64,000 nt of DNA, taken from assembly GCA_963971405.1 (NCBI GenBank), contig OZ020487.1, forward strand, positions 13,861,344 through 13,925,343. Direction: 5' to 3'. The translations under genes and the position numbers were made by a program. Below, one piece after another: positions 1 through 12,300 of this stretch. How positions within the stretch are numbered: position 1 is the stretch's first letter; every line of letters begins with the position of its first letter. A model generated the notes under the pieces. The model was not told the origin of the DNA. It ran no database searches and saw nothing but the letters and a program-made list of their open reading frames with translations. This DNA is from Psococerastis gibbosa. Lineage: Eukaryota; Arthropoda; Insecta; Psocodea; Psocidae.

Positions 1-75
1 TGTCTGCCTGAACGAATGTAATAAGCAATTATTATACCTTGCCATAACTTAATTTTTGAATGTATTCTTTTTTAG

Positions 76-322
76 GTCGCCATTTTCAGGCCAAGGTGAC
101 TATGACCAGTTGAAGTCACAACTACTAAATCTGGGCCTGGATCTGGGCCTGAATGCTCATCGGGAAAAGTTCTCGGATAACCCAATGATGCTCATACTCG
201 CATGCTCTGACAAACTGGGCAAGTTAGCGGACACAATTATACAGAACAGTACGGACCCCATGGTTCTGCAACCTGCTTCGTTGGATTTGGCAACCCTAAA
301 GAAGCGCGTTGGAGAGGATCTG
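76..322 (+). CDS. cnk: CNK exon 1 in window: CRIC domain
   Basis: The exon starts after a TTTTTTTAG acceptor with one base completing a split codon, then reads 82 codons to a GTGAGT donor (phase 0). The text DPMVLQPASLDLATLKKR is the end of the CRIC (conserved region in CNK) domain, which in CNK lies between SAM and PDZ. A reading from the ATG at 56 would run through the acceptor and into the intron, so I do not use it as a start. Confidence 0.9.
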
Positions 323-3300
323 GTGAGTGCAGATTCCGATCAAAAGAAATTTCAATCGTGTTTAGAGAGAAGAAAGAAAATTGTCTTTATTTTCCATATG
401 GGCGAAGTTTGGGCTTTTCGGCCCACTCTTACAATTGTTTAGTGAATTATTGTTTTGAGATGCCGCGCTGTTAGACTAGGCTGACCGACAGACCTAATGT
501 TAAGAAAATCGACGAAGTAAGGCGCTAAGTCCACCGATCTCGTATTTGATAGTGATCATAATATTGACGTGGTAGCAGACATTAAAGACTGTCGTGTAGC
601 AACACGATATTATTAGCCAGAGGCGAGAGAGAGAGAGAGAGAGAGAGACATACTTACTTCTAAGGCGGGGTTTCCATCGACGTCAATAGTGACAGTAATG
701 GTGATATTGACGTGGTAGCAGACAGTAAAGACAGTCTAAAAATGTCTGCTACCACGTTAATATCACCATTACTATGACTATTGACGTCGGTGGAAACAGG
801 GCTTCCAGCTCAGGTGATGCCGACTGACTGATGTCTCAGAAATGCCCTTGATGCTAGTGTCTACATGTTCGGCGTGCACAGGATCTTTTGATGTCCGCCC
901 TCCTTTTGTCCAACCTGATCGCCTAGTTTGTCCCGTTGTGTGCATGGGGCCGAGCACTGCAGGAGTATGTGCTCCAGAGTTTCATTAGCTAGACCATTAG
1001 CTAGATGCACAGAGAAAGATAAGGTTTTTCAAAGAGGATATGAGAGAGTGAGAAAAATGAACTGATGGCGTCAAACGGAATGTGTTCCCAAAGGTAATAG
1101 CAATAACATTAGATAAAAATAATTTGGCCGCAGCTCTTTTCACGATTCTGCTAATTGCAACTGTTTGCTTATGATATGAAATTGCACGCACTCGCACGGC
1201 CTTGACAGTTTCATTCACTAGTCTTACCAAGGGCCACTCTTAACCCAGTGTAGGTAAATCTATAGTAAGCGGAATCCGATAGTTACTGCACTCGGATCTG
1301 TGTTTTTCTTTATGTGATATCCTTTGCCAATTGCACAACTGTTAAAACGCAAATTTAATTGTTATACTTCACAAAACCTCCAAAGTATTACTGAAACAAT
1401 AAGGATCCAAATAAATGCCAACTAAGGGTACTACGTTTATTATTGTACGCCTAAATTTCATTCCATAAGTCAATGCATAATAAATAAATAAAACTTTTAA
1501 TTAATTTGTTCACCGTGTAATTAGTTTGATTCTTTAATTGTAATTTTTTAAATGCTAACAATTTTTTTATTTTAGTTTTAATTTTATTTTAGGAGTAATT
1601 TTTGGATTAATTAAGTTTTGGATTAGATTTAAGATTTAATTTTAGGAATAGATTGAGGGGCCCATCACGGGAATACCCAAAGCTGCCCCTCTGAACAACA
1701 AACCTTAACAAATTATGTAAAAAAAAGAGTAAATAAATATTTGATTTGCTTTGAAAGGCTGCATCCAGTATTCCTTACCGATACGTTTTAAGCGATGGTG
1801 GGTGTGGTCTTAAGTCCAAGAATCGTCTTCTAAGCTCACAATCTCAACGATTGGCTGGCAGCAACTTCCTTCACATCATCCTCTAGCTCTCTCTGTCCTG
1901 CGCCTTCCTCTTCAGTTCTTCGTACGTTCTTGCTCCTGCGTCCTCCTTCAGTTGATCCATGAAATTCCTTCTTCGGCCTCCGTATTGGTTTCTTACACTG
2001 TGGCCTCAATGATGGTGTGTACTAGATATCTCTCCTTCAATAGCTTCTAACACTCTTTCACTCATCACGTGGTCCCTCCAGCTGATCCGAATCATCCTTC
2101 TCTAATAACACCACATTTGAAACGCTTCTAGCCTCTTTAGTTCCTTATCTGCTATAGTTCAGATTTTATTTCCGTATAATAAAACACACCATACGCAGGT
2201 TTTTAGAAACTGTTTTCTGATGCTAAGTCTTATGTTGACAGATTTGAGAATCTTAGATTATATTATTGAAGGCCACTTGCGCTGGCTGTTAATTTCACCT
2301 GTTGAGCTATTGTCTTCTGCTAAAAGTCTTCAGAATAGATTATTTAAATTTTTGGTATGCTTGTATCAGGGTTTTTTCCTCGTGCCGAGCTTCCATGGCG
2401 AGCACCAAGTAGGCGACATGAAGCTCAGCTCTCCAGCGCACCAATCGGGTAAAATCCAGCCTGGGGACGAAGTAGTCCAAGTGAACTACCAAACGGTGGT
2501 CGGTTGGGCGCGGAAGAAGGTGATTGCGCTCATAGAGGAGAGTCCCAACGACCTTCTTCTTACGCTGAAGCGTCGTCCGCGGCACGTCAATATGTATGGG
2601 CAGATTTATATGAAGCCGTACCGGCTGCCCAGCAGAAAGAGAACTGCGCCGTATTCCAGGTGGAATGACAATCTGCCTAGTCCTAGACCGGACTTTTTGA
2701 CCATCCCACACTTTGAGATTCCTAGGTAAGCTTTTAAATGTCTAAGACTGTACTGGTTTGTTTCTAATTTGTATGTTCTATTTGACCCAAGCCCGACACG
2801 AGCGTTCTTTTTCTTAGTCCCTGTCCTAGTCCCCAGCCCCAGATTTTGACTATCACAAACTTTCAGATTCCTTGGTAAGCTGTTAGGCGGGGTTTCCACA
2901 TACGTCAATGGTCAATAGTAAATATGGTTTTGACGTGGTAGCAGACATTTTTAGTATGTCTTTAATGTCTGCTAAAATGTCAATTTCATATTTCTCATTG
3001 ACCATTGTTGTATGTGGAAACCCCGCCTTACAAATTGTTTCATTGCTTGCGCTGTGGGTGGATGCCCACCTTACCCGCCTGACTCGGGCACATCATTCCT
3101 TTTGACTACCTTTGACATTTCCGCCTTACTTAGCTTATGGTTAGGCGTCATCTATTCTATCATCTTTGGTCCGAACCGTTCTTGTCTCCTTCTCCGCTAT
3201 CTTCTCCACGAATGGTATCTCATTTCATCACTTCATTTCTAGTCCTATCCCTTCTTGCCCTCTATAGGGCTCTTCTGAAGAACCCCATTCTTGTATTTTA

Positions 3301-6300
3301 CTGGGTTACATTACATAGTTACAATATATCTCTACCAATGGTTCTTCATCCCCCAACTCACTTCTCACCTCTTTATTTCTAATGATTTTGTTTCATATTG
3401 TTCAATAAAACATTTTGAACTAGCTGAGATTAGATTATATGCACCATTACATGCAGGTAAGATTTTCATCGCCCTATTTGCTCTATGATATGTTTATTTG
3501 TTTACATTTGCAGCCGCGTGACTGCCGAGACGAAGCAAGCGGTGCTCGAGGACTCGGTGACGTCGAGCAGCAGTGACGAGGATTTTCCACCGCCGCACTC
3601 TTCCAGCCCAACTTCAATGCGGCTGTATCTGCCCAAACCACGAGCGCCTATACAGAGAAGGTTCACTCTGTCGGGGCCGCCCCGCCCCTCTGCTCAAACT
3701 GAACAGGTTAGTATAGTTTGCAGTTTTGAACTTCTAAGTAGTAAAAGTCTGTTAACAGTTAGTGTCTAGAGTTCCATATAGGTGAGAAATTACATACAAG
3801 TACAGTTACATACAAGTTCGTGTTAGCGACGCCCACATACAATATAACAAAATGTAAAGGAACATTTAGTCCACTTTCTGACATCTTACCTATGGGTTTA
3901 CTATAGAATATTTCTAGTGAAATTGGATTTAATTAAAAAAGAAAATATAAATTAAATACGGCCTGTGGGCGTGTCGGATGGTCTTCTTTTTTCTTCTTAT
4001 TTATCTACTTTGTTAGTACCCCTTGTAATGCCCGCTTCTTCCAGATAAGGAAGAATCGTCAGATTTTTTTTTGTAATAGTAGTAGCCCGGCATTTCTTGA
4101 GTCGGCGATACCTAACTTTTAGGATTGACTTAACATAGGACTGAGCATTATCCATTCCTTAGTTTGCATTATTTCTATGTTTAGATATGATGGGGGGGGG
4201 GGGGGGGGGGTGGTTCTTGAATATAACTTCAAATCCCGACTTGAAATGTGCCAATTTCTCCATCACATCACTTCGTATGTTAAGCGTTACTAGCTTCATT
4301 TTTTTTTACTGCTCAAATTATTAATTGAACACGCATCAACAATTGGATATCGGTAGTATCGGGATATTCTTAATCCTTTTTTTTCATAACCTCGAATAAC
4401 CTGTCTGGCTTGAATCTTAGCAGCACTTTTTTTTTCTTCATAAAATACAATATCAGCTAATTTTAAAATTTTCAGTTTTGGCGGGAACTGCAACTGGAGC
4501 GCTCGTGGAGATCAAACCAGAACAACAGTCAAACAGGAGGGAACAGTGACAGTGTGGTTCCGCTGCGGGAGAAGTCCGTGAGTGAGGGTGCTGCCGTCGC
4601 TACCGACAAGTCCGCCGTGTCGGATGTCCGCACCATTATTGAGCAGAACAAGGTTGGCCAACATACATAATAACACCTTGATTGTGTGTGTTTAGAACAT
4701 AGACGGACCATTCAATGGAATTCATAATCAGAAGTTGCTTAAGGTGGTTCCTACAGTTCTATATAGGAGAGATGGGACATACGAGAGCGCCAAAAATATT
4801 TCTGATGACCTCTCCTATGACCAGCCATTGAAAAAACGTACCAGGTGGCCCCTAGATTCAAAAATATGTTTTTGGTGCGCTTGAATGTCCTATCTCTCAT
4901 ATAGTGGTTCCTACAAGAAGAAAGAAGTAAACTAGAGTTCTATTTATTGTATATTCTTCTCTATGTGATTGAAATATTAAACGGGATCGGTGGTAGTACA
5001 AGCAGCTGGAGTGAGTCAGAGTGTGCAGAAGTAAGAAATATCCTACCCTTTGTTAGAAAGAGTACTGCTGGAGCATAACTGTTAAGCCATCACTTTTTTT
5101 GTTCAGGTCAAACGCAACGCCTTCTTCAGCGATATGAGCTGCCCCCCGAAGCCGGCGCCTCCCCGCGGACGACTGGACAAGAGTCGGAGCACGCCTGCGT
5201 ATGACCTGGGGGAGCCAGAGCCTAAAGAAGACCGGCCGTCGAGCAAGGAGAGGAGTCCTAAACTGTTGGAAAGGAAGTCATGCAGCCAGGTGCCGACTAG
5301 TCCGAAGGCGACGCATTCCCGAGCAGGACAAAGACTGGGTAGCTGTGATAGGATGATGGTGGACGGGGATACGAAGACAAGGGCCGGGCAGAGACTGGGC
5401 AGTTGTGACAGGGTGCCCGTGCCCGAGGAACCGCCAAGCCCCAGCCCTAGGGGCAGGACGGCTTGGAGTACTGCCGAAAGACAGAAGGGGAGCTCAACAA
5501 GTAAACCTTGGGGATACGACCAGTCCCGAACAGGTATGTTATTTTGGCTAGAGTGTTCAGTTAAAAATTTAATGTTCGGCCTATGTTTACATAGAGCAAA
5601 TAATATTTTTCCCATCTTGCATCTTTCTACCTAATGTCACTAATGTTACTGTGGTGCATTTTGTAATGGCTTAGAAAACATGAAGTGGTATATCTATGTA
5701 CTCATAGCTCTCGTAAGATTCGGGTAAAAACGGACCTGAATAACGACTTCGATGGCCAGGTGGTAACGTGTTTGCCCTTGTGCGAGTTTTTACACGCCAT
5801 GCGATCGGAGACGTGTCGTAGCTCAACACGGGTACTAACCTACAGAGGCGACTGAAGAGGTCAATCGGATACATTCATTAAATTGTTTGTATGCGATTAA
5901 TCTTAAAAAAATCTCTAAAAAAAAAAACATTAGCTCCAGTTGCCCGGGTGTGATACATGAGCCTCTTCCACTTCCACCTGTCTCTCCACTTCTAATTTTT
6001 CAACATTTCCTCTGGTGCTAGTCGCTCTTTTATGAAATCGTCCTCGATCGGGTTTCCTATCGCTTCCTGCCTATTGTTGGTATTCTTGCCGTATGAGTTT
6101 TGGCCGCTGGCAAACTGGTATACTCCTCGATGTCAATCCGCACAGGCTACAAGCGCCAATGGACAAGCTGAGACATGCTTACATGTCACAAGCGTATCCC
6201 GACTAAACCAAGTTCGTGTACGATTCAACACGCAACGTTTTGTATTGTATTGTACAATCGTAGGAACAGAAGGGGCACTGAGTGGGACTCCAAATACACC

Positions 6301-9300
6301 GAGTGAGTTGGAGAAGTCTGCAGAGCAAGAACATGGTCAGATGGTAAACACGATCAATCAGACGCTGCACAGGGACCGTGATGACGACGTCTTCTTCTCC
6401 GGTGAGTTTACCATTGATGGACGTGCTTCCAAGAGCTTCAGGGACTATTTATTGGTCACTCATGTATGCTGTGCAGAAAGCCACTTTTTTTCAAGACGAT
6501 ACAACTTAAGAGTGACTAATAAGTTAGTATTTATTAAGAGGCAGTTGTCGAAAGAAAACAACAGCGGCACCATGACGTCACTATAACTGCATCATTAATA
6601 CCTCGCAGCACAGCGTTCTCATTGGCTTTGCTGTACGGTTTGGATTTTTGCTATTGGCATGACTCTTCGTATGCGTGTTAAGACAGAGATTTCAAAAGAA
6701 TTGATGAACAATAATGACTTTGACGGCCGAGTCATTTTGACGAAGTTAATAAAATGTCTCGTTCCACAGCCACAGAGAATAATGATATTAGAGGAGCTTG
6801 GTTACAAACGCGGACAACTCCATTTTTTCACAAAATGGGGTTTTGATCCGACCTTGCAGAAAATTTTAATGTCCACCTGCACGTTGTAAAATAAAGTGAC
6901 AAAAGCAGCCAGATTGCGCACAGAAGCGCTGAGAAGTCTAGGATTAGTTATAAACTTAAAGCAGTTTTCAACAGAAAATCCGCTCTCCTGAAAAATTCTA
7001 CAACTTGGAATTGTCTGTGTTTGTAAACAGCCTCCTCATTAATTAACATCGTCTTTCATAAAAAAATATATTTTTTTACTGTAAATTTATATTTTCCCAA
7101 CTGCGGGCCTACTATTACTTATACTTACTTATACTATGTTTATTTATTCCTGGGGTTAAAAATTTAAATTAAACAATTTTGGATAGCACTTTCCATTGTA
7201 AAATTATCTTGTTTACATTTCTAATCCCAGGTTTAAGATCAATCATAATCGCCATAGTAGGGCCATGTTAACATGTTAACTTATTCCCAAGGTTAAAACT
7301 GTAAATAAACAATGTTAGAATAGCACTTTGCATTCTAAAAATAGTGTTTAATAGTTTGAAGTGTAACTTCTTATGGCGGGCTCTTGAAAACTGGATTGTT
7401 GACTATTTCATGAAACGCAAGGGCAGAGAAACATAATATTAGCAGGTTAAAGTCAAAATTGAGTTAGCGTGCTGTGACAGAAAACGATAACATTGGTCTC
7501 ACCTTTAATCAATATATTACAGTATTATATGGTATATGGCACTGACAGGTGACCTCCTTCGTTATAACCGAAATTAGAGGATTTAGAAAAAACTGGACTT
7601 CTCGGGATTCGAACCCACGATCTAAATCTATCATCTTAACCGCTGGACCACAAGCCCGACTAGTACAGTCTCTGCCAAATCCTCTACTTATATGCTCTTT
7701 GACAAGATTCGTATTGCTGGACAGGTTAGCACAGCTGGTGCCGTGGTACCTGTATAATTGTCCTACGGAAAAATGTCGGCTGTTTCTAAAGAGCGATAAT
7801 AATAATTGACAGACAAATATAATACTGCACAATAATACGTGGTAAGCATTGCACTGGGTAATTAATTATTATCCATTTATTCAAAAAAATTATATAGGCC
7901 TATATTATATTTTCTTAAGGCGCCCATTCCACCGACCGGCTAGGGCTATTTACAAAAACAGTGACGTGGTAGCAGACATTCAAGACTTAGGTGGGGTTTC
8001 CACCGACCTCGCATTGCAGAATTGACGAAAATGTTTATTTTCCTCTATGCCATAGTTAAAATTGATCAATGATAAAGTCACAAAGAAACAAACACAAACC
8101 CATTTCCGTCAATGTCATTTGCATTCTGCAATGCGAGATTGGTGGAAACCCCGCCTAAGTCTTGAATGTCTGCTACCACGTCACCGTTTCGCAACCGGTT
8201 CGGATTTTTACTCTATTTAGGCGGGGTTTCCACCGACCTGCTAGTGCTAAATACAAATACGGTGACGTGGTAACAGACATTCAAGACTTAGGCGGCGTTT
8301 CCACCGACCTCGCATTGCAGAATGCAAATGACAGTGACGGAAATTTGAATTTTTCTTTTTATAGAAATCAATTAAAATGTTTGTACTTAACATATCCCAT
8401 GAAGCCATTTTTTAATTTTAGTTTGTTTGTTTGTGATTTTACTCTATGATCATTGATCAATTTTAACTATGGCATAGAGTAAAACAAACATTTCCGTCAA
8501 TGTCATTTGCATTCTGCAATGCAAGGTTGGTAGAAACCCCGCCTAAGTTTTGAATGTCTGTTACCACGTCACCGTTTCGCAACCGGTTCGGATTTTTACT
8601 CTATTTAGGCGGGGTTTCCACCGACCTGCTAGTGCTAAATACAAATACGGTGACGTGGTAACAGACATTCAAGACTTAGGCGGCGTTTCCACCGACCTCG
8701 CATTGCAGAATGCAAATGACAGTGACGGAAATTTGAATTTTTCTTTTTATAGAAATCAATTAAAATGTTTGTACTTAACATATTAACACCCATGAAGCCA
8801 TTTTTTAATTTTAGTTTGTTTGTTTGTGATTTTACTCTATGATCATTGATCAATTTTAACTATGGCATAGAGTAAAACAAACATTTCCGTCAATGTCATT
8901 TGCATTCTGCAATGCAAGGTTGGTAGAAACCCCGCCTAAGTTTTGAATGTCTGTTACCACGTCACCGTTTCGCAACCGGTTCGGATTTTTACTCTATTTA
9001 GGCGGGGTTTCCACCGACCTGCTAGTGCTAAATACAAATACGGTGACGTGGTAACAGACATTCAAGACTTAGGCGGCGTTTCCACCGACCTCGCATTGCA
9101 GAATGCAAATGACAGTGACGGAAATTTGAATTTTTCTTTTTATAGAAATCAATTAAAATGTTTGTACTTAACATATCCCATGAAGCCACTTTTTAATTTT
9201 AGTTTGTTTGTTTGTGATTTTACTCTATGATCATTGATCAATTTTAACTATGGCATAGAGTAAAACAAACATTTCCGTCAATGTCATTTGCATTCTGCAA

Positions 9301-12300
9301 TGCAAGGTTGGTAGAAACCCCGCCTAAGTTTTGAATGTCTGTTACCACGTCACCGTTTCGCAACCGGTTCGGATTTTTACTCTATTTAGGCGGGGTTTCC
9401 ACCGACCTGCTAGTGCTAAATACAAATACGGTGACGTGGTAACAGACATTCAAGACTTAGGCGGCGTTTCCACCGACCTCGCATTGCAGAATGCAAATGA
9501 CAGTGACGGAAATTTGAATTTTTCTTTTTATAGAAATCAATTAAAATGTTTGTACTTAACATATCCCATGAAGCCACTTTTTAATTTTAGTTTGTTTGTT
9601 TGTGATTTTACTCTATGATCATTGATCAATTTTAACTATGGCATAGAGTAAAACAAACATTTCCGTCAATGTCATTTGCATTCTGCAATGCAAGGTTGGT
9701 AGAAACCCTGCCTAAGTTTTGAATGTCTGTTACCACGTCACCGTATTTGTATTTAGCACTAGCTGGTCGGTGGAAACCCCGCCTTAGCACCTGAAACCAT
9801 ACCTAAAGTTAGAAAGCAGCTATAGGAAGGTTCCACAGAAAAATTATGCCCCCAGAACCATACAATCAAGGTGACGTATTGAGTTTTGTTTACATCGATA
9901 ACGAGTACGATAAATGTAAATTTAAAATAAAAATCGCTGGGCCGTAATAGAGAAATAATTTTTAGCGGTTTTTTTTTTATTTAGTTTTTGGGAAGTGAAA
10001 CCCCCCAAAATTGAAATAATGGCCCCGAAATATGATTTATGTGAAATTTCATCAAAATATACCGAGTAATTTGTCCATAAATCTGCAGAAGAGTAGTGAA
10101 TCAGTTGGGTAAATAGCATGCTTTTTGAGATACCTAGTTTTTATATGAATTTTTCATTTAACCATTTTCGTCAAGATGCCTAGGTCATCAACATTTTGAA
10201 GTCTCTGCCTTAATCTCTAAGAAAGGAAAAAATAATCAATAAGCAACCGAAAACGACTAATAATAAATAGGTATATCTCCGCATCTGTGATAATTTTAAT
10301 TTTGTTATTTACAGAAGTGCCACCTGCTCCGCGAGAAATCCGCCCTGTGCCAGCACAGCGGAAGCTTACCCTTCCACCGGCGCCCCTCCCTCCGAAGCCA
10401 AAGCCACGCCCCCTGCCCCCAGAGCCCCCACCCAGATCGGACGTGGCCCCTCCCCCTAGTCCCGGTCCCTCCACTCCCACGATGTCCATCAGCACTGAAA
10501 GGGAACGGACATCGAAGAACACGCTCGATCATCTAAAGGCGATGTGGACACTGGGTAGAACTAGTAGTCCACGGTCTGCGAGGAAACACAATAATATTTT
10601 AGCTAGTAAGTATTAAATATTGATTTATTGCAACTTGTTTTATTGCTTTCCTATTTATAAGTTACTGTAATAAGGAAAAAACCAAGGAAATAATAAATCG
10701 AACAATAATCCGACCAGTCGTAACCTATGGGTGTGAGACATGGGTTAAGACTCGGGAGGAGCGAGGAGCTGCTTGACAGGTGGGAGAGTAAGATACTCCG
10801 AAAGGTAATCAGGGAGAGAGGAAGGGACAGAGAGAGTGGCGTATCCGCTGAAATGACGGGCTCTACGTGATATACCGAGAACCTACGATAGTAGCCGAAA
10901 ACAAGAGAGCCCACATCAGGTGGCTAGGGCACGTGGCACGAATGCCAGACAATAGGGCAAAAGCCTTACACAAGGTGCCCTTAATGTAAAAGAATACAAA
11001 GAGCGAACCATTGCGGCCTCTTTCTCGCTATCCTCCCCACCCGTGGTTCCTCAACGCCGAACGCTATTCCAATCACTTCACTCTTGATCTTATCATTTTT
11101 CGTCCTCTGCCAGACTGTTCTCATGAACTTCATCACAGTCGCTTGCATTTTACTGCGCTGTCTGCTGTTCGTGCCACTGACTACAACCTGCCCATCGCCT
11201 TCTAATACCATCATCACAATTGTAGTCATAATGGCTATGCTAGGGAATTGTAATGTTGTTGCCCGTTGCCTTCTGCATCCTTATGCCTTTGACTCTTCAT
11301 TAACTTCCTTCGCCTTCGGGGCCAGTTTCCCAACCCCAGGGCAAGAGAGTGCCCTGCACAGAAAAGGCTTATCCTGGCTCAAACTCGGTCCCCTATCTGT
11401 TCAGTCGCCTCAACGCGCTTTCAACTTCACCATGAGGGATGTACAGGTTAGCGATTTTCGCGTCCTCGCCTCTGAGACCATCAGGAATTACTCAGCAGCT
11501 CAGCTACTTTGAAGACTGTTGTCTACATTAGCCCTTATTATAATGTTGCAGGGCGGAGACATGTAGCTGTGAAAGACTTGTTACCCGGCGACGTGTCCGG
11601 CTGTCTGTGGTACCGGCTCCGGCGCGGACAGTCCGGCTGGACCCAGGGTTTCTTCATACTGCAAGGTCCGGCTTTCTACGGGTTTAAAAATAGGGAGCGG
11701 AGCCGTGCCGACTTGTTTATATTCCTACCTGGGTTTACTTGCTCACTAGCTGAAGAGGTTAAATCCAAAAGTTATGCTTTCAAAATTTACCATACAGGTA
11801 AGTTTTCGGCTGCTCACTCCCGATAGCATTTCCCGAACCACACGGGTGCACACCATACCAACCCCACTCAGCTCAACCGCTGAACTGACCCGCCTAATCT
11901 CTGTCACAACTGCCGAATCGCTGATGAACCAAAATTAGAGGATCAGGAAAAATCTGGACTTGGCGGTCTTTGATTACCCGATCTAGTCCGAGTTGATTCT
12001 TTAATTTCGGTTATAACAAGCAAGTTGCCTCTTCAACCTAAGTCAATTGAAAATGGATATGAATCGTTGATTACCCGCCTGTATAATGCAAACAGACGTA
12101 AGCTCCAAACGATATATGGATAAAAAAATATACAATATATGCATGATACGATTTAGGTGTTATTGAAATCTGAAGGAAACTTAAATGATAAGGGCTAATC
12201 ATTATTGTTCTACCTCTACCTCAATGCAACCCCCTCCCCCCTCTTCAGAACACTCTCAGGAGAACCTGGGGTTGACAACAACAAGAGCGCGGAAGCCCAA

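Noticed and set aside
5103-5615. Long antisense frame opposite CNK exon 5
   Set aside because: A composition shadow of a GC-rich coding exon whose sense frame fits CNK splicing.
6032-6586. 184-codon frame as a separate gene
   Set aside because: Only 6264-6401 is supported, as a CNK exon; both sides read into repeats and intron.
7600-7670. A tRNA gene on the minus strand
   Set aside because: The box A/B pair belongs to a longer repeated unit (second copy at 39160-39357), so it is a SINE; the acceptor stem does not pair well by eye.
8162-9618. Four near-identical 95-codon open frames (8162, 8550, 8943, 9331)
   Set aside because: They read through both arms of the palindromic MITE units; the repetition comes from the array, and the protein resembles nothing coding.
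7921-9783. CRISPR-like repeat array
   Set aside because: Units are ~388-bp palindromic elements without unique spacers, in a eukaryotic intron.
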